Positions 33,753-43,554 are shown, counted from the first letter of the stretch. The stretch is 64,000 nucleotides of DNA from Streptomyces sp. WP-1 (GCF_030450125.1 NZ_CP123923.1:3162001-3226000); one strand, 5' to 3'. Numbers and translations are program-made. Notes: generated by a model not told the origin, from the sequence alone.

Positions 33753-33776
33753 TGGGGGTACCCCCTCTGGGGGAGG
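33753..33776. repeat. Intergenic copy of the CCTCCCCCA...CCCCCA repeat
   Basis: On the minus strand this reads CCTCCCCCAGAGGGGGTACCCCCA, here split as CCTCCCCCAGAG and GGGGTACCCCCA. It is a short (24 bp) member of the family found inside hutH and sigQ. Confidence 0.6.
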
Positions 33777-33823
33777 CACCCCGCCAGCGCGGGCGAGCGA
33801 CCCGGCCCCGGCCCAGCGTCCCG

Positions 33824-34039
33824 AGTGCGGCGCCGTCGTGGCTTGTCGCGCAGTTCCCCGCGCCCCTCAAAAGCCCTCCCGGCCCGCCGTACGCCAGTGC
33901 GGCGCCGTCGTGGCTCGTCGCGCAGTTCCCCGCGCCCCTCAAAAGCCCTCCCGGCCCGCCGTACGCCAGTGCGGCGCCGTCGTGGCTCGTCGCGCAGTTC
34001 CCCGCGCCCCTAGAAGACTTCCCGACCCGCCGTGCACAA
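33824..34039. repeat. 72-bp tandem array of the Streptomyces AACTGCGCG-type repeat
   Basis: Three near-identical units start at 33824, 33896 and 33968 (period 72 bp), each containing GTGCGGCGCCGTCGTGGCT and GCGCAGTTCCCCGCGCCCCT. The third is truncated near 34039, and a further degenerate GCCCCGCGCCCCT follows at about 34051. The core is the reverse complement of the single copy at 17329. The rest of the 33691-34067 gap holds only the short repeat at 33753. Confidence 0.85.
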
Positions 34040-34067
34040 CGCAGCCCCGCGCCCCTGGGCGAAGACC

Positions 34068-34931
34068 TCACGCCGGGCGCAGATGCACGATGTCGCCCGC
34101 TCCCACCGGCTGGACGCCCTCCGGGGTCGCGATGACCAGGCGGCCGTCGCCGTCCACGGCCACCGCCTCGCCGATCAGGTCGCGGTCGCCCGGCAACTCC
34201 GCCCGCACCGTGCGGCCCAGCGTCGCGCAGCCCGCCGCGTAGGCCTCCTGGAGGCCGCACTCCGCGGGGTCGCCGAGGGCCGCGCGCCAGCGGCCGTACC
34301 AGTCCTCCAGGGAGCGCAGTACCGCCCGCAGCAGGGGATCCCGGTCCGTGCTCACCGCGCCCGCGAGCAGCAGCGACCCCGCCCCGGCCACCGGCAGTTC
34401 CTCCGCGCGCAGCGAGACGTTGAGGCCGAAGCCGATGACGACGCCGTCCTCGCCGGCCCGCTCCAGCAGGATGCCGCCCGCCTTGCGCTCCTCCCCGCCG
34501 ACCGTCACCAGCAGATCGTTCGGCCACTTCAGCGCCGTGTCCACGCCCGCCGCCCGCGCCAGCCCCGTCGCCACCGCGACCCCGGTGAGCAGCGGCAGCC
34601 ATCCCCAGTGGTGCACCGGCACCTCCGCGGGCCGCAGCAGCACGGAGACGAAGAGGCCGGAGCGCGGCGGCGCCGTCCAGCGGCGGTCCAGGCGGCCCTT
34701 GCCGGTCGTCTGCTCCTCCGCCACCAGCACCGTGCCCTCGGCCACCGGACCGGCCGCGGCGCGCGCCACGAGGTCGTTGTTGGTGGAGCCGGTGCGCTGC
34801 ACCACCTCCAGCTCCGACCACAGCCCGCCCTCGCGCACCAGCGCGCGGCGCAGGGCGGTCGCGTTCAGCGGCGGGCGGTCCAGATCGGACCAGCGGCCGG
34901 CGTTGTCGTCTGCTGCATCTCGGGGCGTCAT
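34068..34931 (-). CDS. birA: Biotin-[acetyl-CoA-carboxylase] ligase
   Basis: 287 residues from the ATG at 34931. It activates biotin with ATP and attaches it to the carrier lysine of acyl-CoA carboxylases. Conserved segments are RTGSTNNDLVARA (ligase entry), TTGKGRLDRRW (biotinyl-adenylate loop) and LKWPNDLLV (catalytic lysine). It lacks the N-terminal DNA-binding domain of E. coli BirA, so it is not a repressor. It is divergent from pccB and near accA2, whose product is its likely substrate. Confidence 0.93.
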   Translation of the reverse strand: MTPRDAADDNAGRWSDLDRPPLNATALRRALVREGGLWSELEVVQRTGSTNNDLVARAAAGPVAEGTVLVAEEQTTGKGRLDRRWTAPPRSGLFVSVLLRPAEVPVHHWGWLPLLTGVAVATGLARAAGVDTALKWPNDLLVTVGGEERKAGGILLERAGEDGVVIGFGLNVSLRAEELPVAGAGSLLLAGAVSTDRDPLLRAVLRSLEDWYGRWRAALGDPAECGLQEAYAAGCATLGRTVRAELPGDRDLIGEAVAVDGDGRLVIATPEGVQPVGAGDIVHLRPA

Positions 34932-35042
34932 GCAAGCCACCCTAGGTGTGGCAAACGACGCAGTGCTGATCGGTAGCCCCAGCACTACTCTACGAACGAG
35001 TAACCGTCCCCCCCTTTTGAGCAGGCAGGGAGCCGCATCCCG

Positions 35043-36656
35043 ATGTCCGAGCCGGAAGAGCGTCACGAGATCCAAGGGATCGACATTCACACGACCGCGG
35101 GCAAACTCGCGGATCTCCAGCGGCGCATCCACGAGGCGACGCACGCCGGCTCGGAGCGCGCCGTCGAGAAGCAGCACGCCAAGGGCAAGCTGACCGCCCG
35201 TGAGCGCGTCGAACTGCTCCTGGACGAGGGGTCGTTCGTCGAGCTGGACGAGTTCGCCCAGCACCGCTCCACCAACTTCGGTCTGGAGCAGAACCGGCCC
35301 TACGGCGACGGTGTCGTCACCGGGTACGGAACGGTCGACGGCCGGCCCGTCGCCGTCTTCTCCCAGGACTTCACCGTCTTCGGCGGCGCGCTCGGCGAGG
35401 TGTACGGCCAGAAGATCGTCAAAGTCATGGACTTCGCCCTGAAGACCGGCTGCCCGGTCATCGGGATCAACGACTCCGGCGGCGCCCGGATCCAGGAGGG
35501 CGTCGCCTCGCTCGGCGCCTATGGCGAGATCTTCCGCCGAAACACCCACGCCTCCGGTGTCATCCCGCAGATCTCCCTGGTCGTCGGCCCCTGCGCCGGC
35601 GGCGCGGTGTACTCCCCGGCCATCACCGACTTCACGGTCATGGTCGACCAGACCTCGCACATGTTCATCACCGGACCCGACGTCATCAAGACCGTCACCG
35701 GCGAGGACGTGGGCTTCGAGGAGCTGGGCGGCGCCCGGACCCACAACGCCGTCTCCGGCGTGGCCCACCACATGGCCGGGGACGAGAAGGACGCCATCGA
35801 GTACATCAAGCAGCTGCTGTCGTACCTGCCGTCCAACAACCTCTCCGAGGCCCCGGTCTTCCCGGAGGAGGCGGACCTCGCGGCCACCGACGAGGACCGC
35901 GAGCTGGACACCCTGGTCCCGGACAGCGCCAACCAGCCGTACGACATCCGTACGGTGGTCGAACACGTCGTGGACGACGGCGAGTTCTTCGAGACGCAGG
36001 CCCTGTTCGCGCCGAACATCGTCACCGGGTTCGGCCGGGTCGAGGGGCACCCGGTGGGTGTCGTCGCCAACCAGCCGATGCAGTTCGCCGGCTGCCTGGA
36101 CATCGACGCCTCCGAGAAGGCCGCGCGGTTCGTGCGCACCTGCGACGCGTTCAACCTGCCGGTGCTGACCTTCGTGGACGTGCCCGGCTTCCTGCCGGGC
36201 GTCGGCCAGGAGCACGAGGGCATCATCCGGCGCGGCGCCAAGCTGATCTACGCCTACGCCGAGGCCACCGTCCCGCTGATCACCGTGATCACCCGCAAGG
36301 CCTTCGGCGGCGCCTACGACGTGATGGGCTCCAAGCACCTGGGCGCCGACCTCAACCTCGCCTGGCCGACCGCCCAGATCGCCGTCATGGGCGCCCAGGG
36401 CGCGGTCAACATCCTGCACCGGCGCACCCTCGCCGAGGCGGCCGCGACCGGCGAGGACGTGGAGGCCGTGCGGGCCCGGCTGATCCAGGAGTACGAGGAC
36501 ACCCTCCTCAACCCCTACGTGGCGGCCGAGCGCGGCTACATCGACGCGGTGATCATGCCGTCCGACACCCGCTCCCACATCGTCCGGGGCCTGCGTCAGC
36601 TGCGCACCAAGCGGGAATCACTGCCCCCGAAGAAGCACGGCAACATCCCCCTCTAG
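35043..36656 (+). CDS. pccB: Propionyl-CoA carboxylase beta (carboxyltransferase) subunit
   Basis: 537 residues. The carboxyltransferase moves CO2 from carboxybiotin on the alpha chain (AccA2) to propionyl-CoA, giving methylmalonyl-CoA for polyketides. Both crotonase-like halves are present: [17 protein letters not shown] with the oxyanion [12 protein letters not shown] in the N-half, and [25 protein letters not shown] with [14 protein letters not shown] in the C-half. The aspartate in GAYDVM is the residue known to favour propionyl-CoA in S. coelicolor PccB. It is followed 25 bp later by the epsilon subunit gene. Confidence 0.93.
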   Translation: MSEPEERHEIQGIDIHTTAGKLADLQRRIHEATHAGSERAVEKQHAKGKLTARERVELLLDEGSFVELDEFAQHRSTNFGLEQNRPYGDGVVTGYGTVDGRPVAVFSQDFTVFGGALGEVYGQKIVKVMDFALKTGCPVIGINDSGGARIQEGVASLGAYGEIFRRNTHASGVIPQISLVVGPCAGGAVYSPAITDFTVMVDQTSHMFITGPDVIKTVTGEDVGFEELGGARTHNAVSGVAHHMAGDEKDAIEYIKQLLSYLPSNNLSEAPVFPEEADLAATDEDRELDTLVPDSANQPYDIRTVVEHVVDDGEFFETQALFAPNIVTGFGRVEGHPVGVVANQPMQFAGCLDIDASEKAARFVRTCDAFNLPVLTFVDVPGFLPGVGQEHEGIIRRGAKLIYAYAEATVPLITVITRKAFGGAYDVMGSKHLGADLNLAWPTAQIAVMGAQGAVNILHRRTLAEAAATGEDVEAVRARLIQEYEDTLLNPYVAAERGYIDAVIMPSDTRSHIVRGLRQLRTKRESLPPKKHGNIPL

Positions 36657-36681
36657 GCCCGGCCGACCGACAGGAGCCGAC

Positions 36682-36891
36682 ATGACGATCAAGGTCGTAC
36701 GAGGCAACCCGACCCCCGAGGAGCTGGCCGCCGCCCTGGCGGTGGTCCGCGCCCGCGCCGCCGCGGCGGCCGCCGCGCCGTCCGGTGCGCGGGGCCCGAA
36801 GGACGCGTGGTCCGACCCGGCCCGCATCGCCGCCGCCCGCGTCCCCCGGGCGGGCGCGGCGGCCTGGATGCGCACCTACTGGCCGAGCTAG
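36682..36891 (+). CDS. pccE: Acyl-CoA carboxylase epsilon subunit
   Basis: 69 residues, beginning MTIKVVRGNPTPEELAAALAVV and ending AAWMRTYWPS. The 'VRGNPTPEELAALVAVL' start and the aromatic W-x-R-x3-W type end mark the epsilon subunits that stabilise and stimulate actinobacterial acyl-CoA carboxylases. The middle is an alanine-rich disordered linker. RBS AGGAG lies before the ATG, and the gene is co-transcribed with pccB. Confidence 0.92.
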   Translation: MTIKVVRGNPTPEELAAALAVVRARAAAAAAAPSGARGPKDAWSDPARIAAARVPRAGAAAWMRTYWPS

Positions 36892-36936
36892 GACGGGCCG
36901 AGCCGGGAGACCGGCGGTACGAGACCGAGGGCCGAC

Positions 36937-36955
36937 TTGAGTACCAGTACTCAGG
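36937..36955 (+). promoter_or_regulatory. Palindrome TGAGTAC-CA-GTACTCA upstream of a small membrane gene
   Basis: A 16-bp palindrome with 7-bp arms (about 36938-36953) followed by GGCGGCC, some 35 bp before the ATG at 36989. The right part GTACTCAGG-CGG matches the element at 1004-1018, also before a small membrane protein gene with a GGGGGC-ATG junction. Confidence 0.5.
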
Positions 36956-36988
36956 CGGCCCTCGCCGGCCAAGCCCCACGCTGGGGGC

Positions 36989-37126
36989 ATGCTCTGGTCC
37001 GACCCTGACGACGAACCGCCGAAAGAGCTGCGCGACGCGCAGGACATGCTGCGGCGGCTCGGCGTCCTCATGGCCGTGGCGGTCACCGCGGCCATGGTGG
37101 TGGCCGCCCTGATGGGTCTGCGCTGA
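36989..37126 (+). CDS. 45-residue single-pass membrane protein
   Basis: A short gene, ATG at 36989 to TGA at 37126. The protein starts MLWSDPDDEPPKELRDAQDML and ends in one membrane helix (RLGVLMAVAVTAAMVVAALMGLR). It sits between pccE and maf on the same strand, has Streptomyces-like third-position GC, and has its own palindromic promoter-proximal motif, which together argue it is real. Function unknown. Confidence 0.7.
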   Translation: MLWSDPDDEPPKELRDAQDMLRRLGVLMAVAVTAAMVVAALMGLR

Positions 37127-37200
37127 GCCCACCGGGCCCGCGCCGAGCCCGCCGGCGGGCGATTCGCGCGGGCCCGCGACCGGGTGACTAACCTGATCGC

Positions 37201-37818
37201 ATGACCTCGACGCACCGCAGGCGGCTCGTGCTCGCCTCCCAGTCCCCCGCCCGTCTCGGCCTGCTCCGGCAGGCGGGCCTCACCCCCGAGGTCATCGTGA
37301 GCGGGGTCGACGAGGACGCCGTCACCGCCCCCACCCCGGCCGAACTGGCCCTCGCCCTCGCCGAGGCCAAGGCGTCCGTCGTGGCGGCGCTGCCCGAGGT
37401 CCAGGGCGCCCTGGTGATCGGCTGCGACTCGGTGCTGGAGCTGGACGGCCGCGCGCTCGGCAAGCCCGCCGACGCCGAGGAGGCCACCGCCCGCTGGAAG
37501 TCCATGCGCGGCCGGGCCGGCATCCTCCAGACGGGGCACTGCGTCTGGGACACGGCGGCCAAGCGCTACGTCTCGGCGACCGCCTCCACCGTCGTACGGT
37601 TCGGCGAGCCCAGCGACGAGGAGATCGCCGCCTACGTGGCCTCCGGCGAGCCCCTGTACGTCGCCGGGGCGTTCACCCTGGACGGCCGTTCCGCGCCCTT
37701 CATCGAGGGCATCGACGGCGACCACGGCAATGTGATCGGCATCAGCCTGCCCCTGGTGCGCAAGCTGCTGGCCGAACTGGGCGTCGGCATCACGGAGTTG
37801 TGGGCACCGGCCGGGTGA
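37201..37818 (+). CDS. maf: Maf-family nucleoside triphosphate pyrophosphatase
   Basis: 205 residues. Maf proteins hydrolyse non-canonical or canonical NTPs (UTP, dTTP, m5-pyrimidines) to monophosphates and can restrain cell division. Signature N-terminus [19 protein letters not shown], the [18 protein letters not shown] core with catalytic aspartate, and the end [24 protein letters not shown] are present. The stop overlaps the convergent membrane gene's 3' end. It is often neighbour to acyl-CoA carboxylase genes in actinobacteria. Confidence 0.92.
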   Translation: MTSTHRRRLVLASQSPARLGLLRQAGLTPEVIVSGVDEDAVTAPTPAELALALAEAKASVVAALPEVQGALVIGCDSVLELDGRALGKPADAEEATARWKSMRGRAGILQTGHCVWDTAAKRYVSATASTVVRFGEPSDEEIAAYVASGEPLYVAGAFTLDGRSAPFIEGIDGDHGNVIGISLPLVRKLLAELGVGITELWAPAG

Positions 37819-38389
37819 TCCGCTCGGGGACGGCGTCCTGCGGCCCGTCGCCCCCGCCCCGCGGCTCCGCCGGGCGCCCGGCGGCCGGTTCCCCCGGAGG
37901 GGCGGCGCGGGCGTCCACGGGCTCGTCAGCGGCCCTCGGGTCGCCGCCCGTCCCGCCGTCCCCACCGGGCGCGGCCCCGGCGGGGCCGCCGTCACGGTCG
38001 TACGACACCAGGAGCAGCACCAGGAGCGCGAGCACCACGACCATGACCAGGAAGGCCGTCGCGTTGACCAGGCCCCAGGCGAAGGCGCCCAGCAGGCCGT
38101 GCACGACCGCCGCGCTGATCAGCACGACGCGCCCGAAGCCGGCGGGGGCCCGGTCGCGGACCGCCACCAGCAGGGCGACCAGGGCGCACAGCAGGAAGTA
38201 GAGGCCGAAGACGACGCCGCCGATCTTCGAGGACGTCGACATCAGACGCGGGTCCACACCGGCCATGGACATCTTCTGCCGCTCCACGACCACGCCGAGG
38301 AACCAGTTCAGCGCCCCGATGCCGAGCGCCTCCACGAGGAGGACGACGGTCACCACCCACGCCACGGTTCTGCGCACCACCGGCCCCAC
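37790..38389 (-). CDS. Four-helix membrane protein, unknown function
   Basis: 199 residues from the GTG at 38389, preceded by GGTGGGGAG. Four hydrophobic helices are visible ([80 protein letters not shown]), then a disordered, Gly/Pro/acid tail of some 60 residues. It ends overlapping maf by 29 bp tail to tail. No family is recognised, though similar proteins sit here in Streptomyces as I recall. Confidence 0.7.
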   Translation of the reverse strand: MGPVVRRTVAWVVTVVLLVEALGIGALNWFLGVVVERQKMSMAGVDPRLMSTSSKIGGVVFGLYFLLCALVALLVAVRDRAPAGFGRVVLISAAVVHGLLGAFAWGLVNATAFLVMVVVLALLVLLLVSYDRDGGPAGAAPGGDGGTGGDPRAADEPVDARAAPPGEPAAGRPAEPRGGGDGPQDAVPERITRPVPTTP

Positions 38390-38742
38390 CCGCTCCCCAC
38401 CTTGACCGCTGTTACCAGCAGTAGTCCGAGACAGGGCGAACGCTACTAACGGGTAAACCAGGGGACAAGGGTTCGTGCGGCAGCAAAGAATCATTGGGCC
38501 ATTCGTAGGGACTCGACAAAGAAACCGAGTGGGCCGCAGCACGCTCTTACAGAGACCTTGGCCACATGACAGGACTAGGGTTTTCCGGAGGAGTCCTGCG
38601 TAGCAAGGTGCCACCGGGGCTTTCGCGGGTCGGGCGAGCCCCGCATCACGCTCCGTGTGGGCAAGCTCACCATTGGGGACGGGTCGAAGAGCCGTGTCGG
38701 CAGTCCCTAAACTCGGCTTGTTTCAAGGAGGGAGCCTCAATC
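38390..38742. other. 353-bp leader region of accA2
   Basis: No gene is visible. The strand-specific features are the RBS AAGGAGGGAG at 38725-38734 and a possible -10 TAAACT at 38708-38713 without a good -35. The long gap probably contains accA2 regulatory sites, but I see no clear palindrome. Confidence 0.35.
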
Positions 38743-40515
38743 GTGCGCAAGGTGCTCATCGCCAACCGTGGCGAAATCGCTGTCCGGGTGGCTCGGGCCT
38801 GCCGGGACGCGGGGATCGCGAGCGTTGCCGTCTACGCGGACCCGGACCGGGACGCTCTGCATGTCCGCGCTGCGGATGAGGCGTTCGCCCTGGGCGGTGA
38901 CACACCGGCAACCAGCTACCTGGACATCGACAAAGTCCTGAACGCGGCCCGGGAGTCCGGCGCGGACGCCATCCACCCGGGTTACGGCTTCCTCTCGGAG
39001 AACGCCGAATTCGCGCAGGCCGTCCTCGACGCCGGTCTGAACTGGATCGGCCCGCCGCCGCAGGCCATCCGCGACCTGGGCGACAAGGTGGCGGCCCGCC
39101 ACATCGCCCAGCGCGCCGGCGCGCCCCTGGTGGCCGGCACGTCCGACCCGGTCTCGGGCGCCGACGAGGTCGTCGCCTTCGCCGAGGAGCATGGCCTGCC
39201 GATCGCCATCAAGGCGGCGTTCGGCGGCGGCGGTCGCGGCCTCAAGGTCGCCCGCACTCTCGAAGAGGTGCCGGAGCTGTACGACTCGGCGGTGCGCGAG
39301 GCGGTCGCCGCCTTCGGGCGCGGCGAGTGCTTCGTGGAGCGGTACCTGGACCGTCCGCGGCACGTGGAGACCCAGTGCCTGGCGGACAAGCACGGCAATG
39401 TGGTCGTCGTGTCCACCCGTGACTGCTCGCTCCAGCGCCGCCACCAGAAGCTCGTGGAGGAGGCGCCGGCGCCGTTCCTGTCCGAGGAACAGCTCGCCGA
39501 GCTGTACCGCGCCTCCAAGGCCATCCTCAAGGAGGCCAGCTACGAGGGCGCGGGCACCTGTGAGTTCCTGGTCGGCCAGGACGGCACGATCTCCTTCCTG
39601 GAGGTCAACACCCGTCTCCAGGTCGAGCACCCGGTGACCGAGGAGGTCGCCGGCATCGACCTGGTCCGCGAGATGTTCCGCATCGCGGACGGCGAGGAAC
39701 TCGGGTACGGCGACCCGGAGCTGCGCGGCCACTCCTTCGAGTTCCGCATCAACGGCGAGGACCCGGGCCGCAACTTCCTGCCCGCCCCGGGTACGGTCAC
39801 CGTGTTCGACCCGCCGTCCGGTCCCGGTGTCCGCCTGGACGCCGGTGTGGAGTCGGGCTCGGTCATCGGCCCGGCGTGGGACTCGCTCCTCGCCAAGCTG
39901 ATCGTGACCGGCCGCACCCGCAAGGAGGCCCTGGAGCGGGCCGCGCGGGCGCTGGACGAGTTCCAGGTCGAGGGCATGGCCACAGCGATCCCCTTCCACC
40001 GTGTGGTGGTCCGGGACGCGGCGTTCGCGCCCGAACTGACCGGCTCCACAGATCCGTTCAAGGTCCACACCCGCTGGATCGAGACGGAGTTCGTCAACGA
40101 GATCAAGCCCTTCGCCGCGCCGGCCGACGCCGAGGCGGACGAGGACACGGGCCGCGAGACCGTGGTCGTCGAGGTCGGCGGCAAGCGTCTTGAGGTCTCG
40201 CTGCCGTCCTCGCTGGGCATGTCCCTCGCCCGTACCGGCCTCGCGGCGGGCGCCAAGCCCAAGCGCCGCGCCGCCAAGAAGTCCGGCCCCGTGGCCTCCG
40301 GCGACACCCTCGCCTCCCCGATGCAGGGCACCATCGTCAAGGTGGCCGTCGAGGAGGGCCAGGAGGTCAAGGAGGGCGACCTGGTCGTCGTCCTGGAGGC
40401 CATGAAGATGGAGCAGCCCCTGAACGCCCACAAGGCCGGCACGATCAAGGGCCTGGGCGCGGAGGTCGGCGCGTCGATCACCTCGGGCGCGGCGATCTGC
40501 GAGATCAAGGACTGA
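38743..40515 (+). CDS. accA2: Acyl-CoA carboxylase alpha subunit (biotin carboxylase + carrier)
   Basis: 590 residues from the GTG at 38743, with a strong RBS 8 bp upstream. The biotin carboxylase part (1-450) has [17 protein letters not shown]-grasp [24 protein letters not shown] and the [14 protein letters not shown] active site. The C-terminal carrier domain has the biotinylation motif EAMKMEQPL with target lysine near residue 557. The alpha chain is shared by acetyl- and propionyl-CoA carboxylases in Streptomyces. BirA and PccB/PccE are encoded within 5 kb. Confidence 0.94.
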   Translation: MRKVLIANRGEIAVRVARACRDAGIASVAVYADPDRDALHVRAADEAFALGGDTPATSYLDIDKVLNAARESGADAIHPGYGFLSENAEFAQAVLDAGLNWIGPPPQAIRDLGDKVAARHIAQRAGAPLVAGTSDPVSGADEVVAFAEEHGLPIAIKAAFGGGGRGLKVARTLEEVPELYDSAVREAVAAFGRGECFVERYLDRPRHVETQCLADKHGNVVVVSTRDCSLQRRHQKLVEEAPAPFLSEEQLAELYRASKAILKEASYEGAGTCEFLVGQDGTISFLEVNTRLQVEHPVTEEVAGIDLVREMFRIADGEELGYGDPELRGHSFEFRINGEDPGRNFLPAPGTVTVFDPPSGPGVRLDAGVESGSVIGPAWDSLLAKLIVTGRTRKEALERAARALDEFQVEGMATAIPFHRVVVRDAAFAPELTGSTDPFKVHTRWIETEFVNEIKPFAAPADAEADEDTGRETVVVEVGGKRLEVSLPSSLGMSLARTGLAAGAKPKRRAAKKSGPVASGDTLASPMQGTIVKVAVEEGQEVKEGDLVVVLEAMKMEQPLNAHKAGTIKGLGAEVGASITSGAAICEIKD

Positions 40516-40533
40516 CGTCCACCTGCACGACCT

Positions 40534-40571
40534 GAACCGGCTCCTGGTGCGCACGCACCGGGGGCCGGTTC
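40534..40571 (+). terminator. Probable accA2 terminator
   Basis: Imperfect stem GAACCGG (40534-40540) ... CCGGTTC (40565-40571), with inner pairing TGGTGCG/CGCACC, 19 bp after the accA2 stop. Confidence 0.55.
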
Positions 40572-40995
40572 GTCGTGGGGCATGAGGTGGGCAGCAGGGG
40601 GATGTGGGGCATACGGAGGCGTCGGCCTGCGGGCGCCCCGGCCCGGCAGTGGGCTCTTCCGGGGACATGGCCCACTATTGCCGTGGAACGGCGGGAGCCC
40701 GGTGCAGTCGGCCAGCCCGGTGCAGTCGGCCGGTGCGGCGGCGCGCACGCGCCCACCCGGGCCATCAGGACCAGCCCGCACCGGTCACGCCTGTATACGG
40801 CTCACGGCGTCATGAACCCGCCGACGGAACGCTCGGCCCGTCCTCCGGCGAGGACTCGGCCGGCGAGGACTCGGCCGGCGAGGACTCGGCCGCTCGGATC
40901 GGCCCGTCGGCGCGGCCCCCGCCAGGCCCCCGCCCTCTCGGCCCGGCGACCCGGCCTCGCCGAACCGCCCCCCGTCCCGGCGAGCGCGGCGCGGC
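40572..40995. other. Gene-free gap with two short tandem repeats
   Basis: No gene is supported. CCCGGTGCAGTCGGCCAG is duplicated at about 40698-40731, and a 15-bp unit CGGCGAGGACTCGGC occurs three times at 40846-40890. These are simple tandem expansions in GC-rich DNA between the accA2 and deoR-type genes. Confidence 0.6.
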
Positions 40996-41928
40996 TCACC
41001 TGCGACGGAGATCCGCGACCCTGGCCCGTTCGGAAGGCTGGGGCTGGTCGGAGAGGACGGAGGTGGAGCGCAGGGGGTTGCCCCGGCGTGGTCCCGGCAG
41101 CTGGGGGCGGCGGGCCGGCGGGACCTGGTCACCCCCCGGGCTTCCGTTCGCCCCGGTCACGGCGATCTGCACCCCCTGGTCGGCGAGGGCCTGCAACTCC
41201 GTGGCGGCGCGGTCGTCATGGCCGGGCGGCTCGTCCGTGACGAGGCGGGTGATGAGATCCGTCGGCACGGTCTGGAACATCGTGTCCGTGCCCAGCTTGG
41301 TGTGATCGGCGAGGACCACCACCTCCGCGGCGGCCTGCACGAGCGCCCGGTCGACGGAGGCGGAGAGCATGTTGGAGGTGGACAGCCCGCGTTCGGCCGT
41401 CAGCCCGCTCCCGGACAGGAACGCCTTCGACACCCGCAGCCCCTGCAGGGACTGCTCGGCACCGGAGCCGACGAGCGCGTAGTTGGAGCCGCGCAGGGTG
41501 CCGCCGGTCATGACGACCTCCACCCGGTTCGCATGGGCCAACGCCTGTGCGACCAGGAGGGAGTTGGTGACCACCGTGAGTCCGGGCACGCGGGCGAGCC
41601 GGCGGGCCAGCTCCTGCGTGGTCGTACCCGCACCGACCACGATCGCCTCGCCCTCTTCGACGAGGCCGGCCGCGAGATCGGCGATCGCCGTCTTCTCGGC
41701 GGTCGCGAGATGCGACTTCTGCGGGAAGCCGGACTCCCGGGTGAACCCACCCGGCAGTACGGCACCGCCGTGCCGGCGGTCGAGGAGTCCTTCCGCCTCC
41801 AGTGCCCGCACGTCCCGCCGTACGGTCACTTCGGAGGTCTGGACGACGCGGGCGAGCTCACGGAGCGACACGGCACCGTTCGCTCGCACCATTTCGAGGA
41901 TCAATTGGCGACGTTCAGCAGCGAACAC
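40996..41928 (-). CDS. DeoR/GlpR-family transcriptional regulator
   Basis: 310 residues from the GTG at 41928. DeoR helix-turn-helix at residues 1-55 (AAERRQLILEMVRANGAVSLRELARVVQTSEVTVRRDVRALEAEGLL, DRRHGGAVL). The DeoR C-terminal sugar-phosphate-binding domain has VGAGTTTQELARRL, TNSLLVAQAL and the end VVVLADHTKLG. The final 50 residues are a disordered, proline/arginine-rich extension beyond usual family length. It may regulate sugar-phosphate or nucleoside functions nearby, but that is position only. Inverted TCTGCT/AGCAGA repeats upstream suggest autoregulation. Confidence 0.9.
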   Translation of the reverse strand: MFAAERRQLILEMVRANGAVSLRELARVVQTSEVTVRRDVRALEAEGLLDRRHGGAVLPGGFTRESGFPQKSHLATAEKTAIADLAAGLVEEGEAIVVGAGTTTQELARRLARVPGLTVVTNSLLVAQALAHANRVEVVMTGGTLRGSNYALVGSGAEQSLQGLRVSKAFLSGSGLTAERGLSTSNMLSASVDRALVQAAAEVVVLADHTKLGTDTMFQTVPTDLITRLVTDEPPGHDDRAATELQALADQGVQIAVTGANGSPGGDQVPPARRPQLPGPRRGNPLRSTSVLSDQPQPSERARVADLRRR

Positions 41929-41954
41929 GAAACTGACAGTAACCCCAGCGACCG

Positions 41955-41986
41955 TCTGCTTTCAGCAGTTTGCGCCGATTAGCAGA
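41955..41986. promoter_or_regulatory. Candidate DeoR-type operator (TCTGCT / AGCAG repeats)
   Basis: TCTGCT (41955-41960), AGCAG (41964-41968) and AGCAGA (41981-41986) form nested inverted repeats 27-60 bp upstream of the DeoR-type start. DeoR proteins commonly bind such repeated half-sites near their own promoter. AT content is locally raised. Confidence 0.4.
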
Positions 41987-42105
41987 AGTTGTTCGCATGG
42001 CCGAACCCGAAGTGGTATAGGACCTTCCTCCGACCTATCCCGCCCGACTATGCCAGCCGCACGTCCGGCAACTCCCCGCGACCAGCGGGAAGTTGCCGCA
42101 GGTCA

Positions 42106-43554
42106 TCAGCCCTCGGCGCCCGCCTTGCGGGTGTGCAGCTGCCGCGCGACCTCCGCGATCGATCCCGAGAGAGAGGGGTACACCGTGAAGGCTTTCGCGA
42201 TCTGCTCGACCGTCAGGTTGTTGTCGACCGCGATCGAGATGGGGTGGATGAGTTCCGAGGCGCGCGGCGCCACGACCACACCGCCGACGACGATGCCCGT
42301 GCCCGGCCGGCAGAAGATCTTGACGAAGCCGTCCCGGATGCCCTGCATCTTGGCGCGCGGGTTGCGCAGCAGCGGCAGCTTGACGACCTTCGCGTCGATC
42401 TTGCCCGCGTCCACGTCCGCCTGCGAGTAGCCGACGGTGGCGATCTCGGGGTCGGTGAAGACGTTGGAGGAGACCGTCTTCAGGTTCAGCGGGGCCACCG
42501 CGTCGCCGAGGAAGTGGTACATCGCGATCCGGCCCTGCATCGCGGCGACGGACGCGAGCGCGAAGACGCCGGTCACGTCACCGGCGGCGTAGACACCGGG
42601 CGCGGTGGTGCGGGAGACCTTGTCGGTCCAGATGTGCCCGGAGTCGCGCAGCTTGACGCCGGCCTCCTCCAGGCCGAGGCCCGCGCTGTTCGGGATGGCG
42701 CCGACGGCCATGAGGCAGTGCGTGCCGGTGATGACGCGGCCGTCGGCGAGGGTGACCTCGACCCGGTCGCCGACGCGCTTGGCGGACTGCGCGCGGGAGC
42801 GGGCCATGACGTTCATGCCGCGGCGGCGGAAGACGTCCTCCAGGACGGCGGCGGCGTCCGGGTCCTCGCCGGGCAGCACCCGGTCGCGGGAGGACACGAG
42901 GGTGACCTTGGACCCGAGGGCCTGGTACGCGCCGGCGAACTCGGCGCCGGTCACACCGGAGCCGACCACGATCAGCTCTTCCGGCAGCTCGTCGAGGTCG
43001 TAGACCTGGGTCCAGTTGAGGATGCGCTCGCCGTCGGGCTGGGCGTCGGGCAGCTCGCGCGGGTGACCGCCGGTCGCGATGAGCACGGCGTCGGCGGTGA
43101 GGGTCTCCTCGGTGCCGTCGGCGACGGTGACGACGACCTTCCTCGACCCGTCGAGCGCCTGCATGCCCTCCAGGCGTCCGCGCCCGCGCATGACCCGCGC
43201 GCCGGCGCGCGTCACGGAGGCGGTGATGTCGTGCGACTGCGCCAGCGCGAGCCGCTTGACCCGTCGGTTGACCTTGCCCAGGTCCACCCCGACCACGCGG
43301 GCGGCCCGCTCCAGGGGCGGGGTGTCGTCGGCGACGATGATGCCGAGTTCCTCGTACGACGAGTCGAAGGTCGTCATGACCTCGGCCGTCGCGATAAGGG
43401 TCTTCGACGGCACGCAGTCGGTCAGTACCGACGCGCCGCCCAGACCGTCGCAGTCGACGACGGTCACCTCCGCGCCGAGCTGCGCGGCCACCAGCGCCGC
43501 TTCATATCCGCCAGGTCCGCCACCGATGATCACGATCCGAGTCACGTACCCCAT
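42106..43554 (-). CDS. lpdA: NAD(P)H quinone dehydrogenase, LpdA-like flavoprotein disulfide reductase homologue
   Basis: 482 residues from the ATG at 43554 (a GTG at 43545 is also possible). It has the pyridine-nucleotide disulfide oxidoreductase fold: FAD motif IIGGGPGGYEAAL, NAD motif VVGSGVTGAEFAGAY, GVYAAGDVTG, and a dimerisation domain. The redox centre is GGASVLTDCVPSK: C47 is kept but the first redox cysteine is replaced by S42, so it is not a lipoamide dehydrogenase. This matches mycobacterial LpdA (Rv3303c), which uses NAD(P)H to reduce quinones. Terminal histidine-glutamate of lipoamide enzymes is also absent. Confidence 0.88.
   Translation of the reverse strand: MGYVTRIVIIGGGPGGYEAALVAAQLGAEVTVVDCDGLGGASVLTDCVPSKTLIATAEVMTTFDSSYEELGIIVADDTPPLERAARVVGVDLGKVNRRVKRLALAQSHDITASVTRAGARVMRGRGRLEGMQALDGSRKVVVTVADGTEETLTADAVLIATGGHPRELPDAQPDGERILNWTQVYDLDELPEELIVVGSGVTGAEFAGAYQALGSKVTLVSSRDRVLPGEDPDAAAVLEDVFRRRGMNVMARSRAQSAKRVGDRVEVTLADGRVITGTHCLMAVGAIPNSAGLGLEEAGVKLRDSGHIWTDKVSRTTAPGVYAAGDVTGVFALASVAAMQGRIAMYHFLGDAVAPLNLKTVSSNVFTDPEIATVGYSQADVDAGKIDAKVVKLPLLRNPRAKMQGIRDGFVKIFCRPGTGIVVGGVVVAPRASELIHPISIAVDNNLTVEQIAKAFTVYPSLSGSIAEVARQLHTRKAGAEG

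Noticed and set aside
33824..34039. CRISPR-like periodic repeat
   Set aside because: The whole 72-bp unit repeats with no unique spacers, and its core is a known dispersed intergenic repeat.
34932..36578. Minus-strand extension of birA opposite pccB
   Set aside because: It is the complement of the pccB codons; birA has its normal start at 34931.
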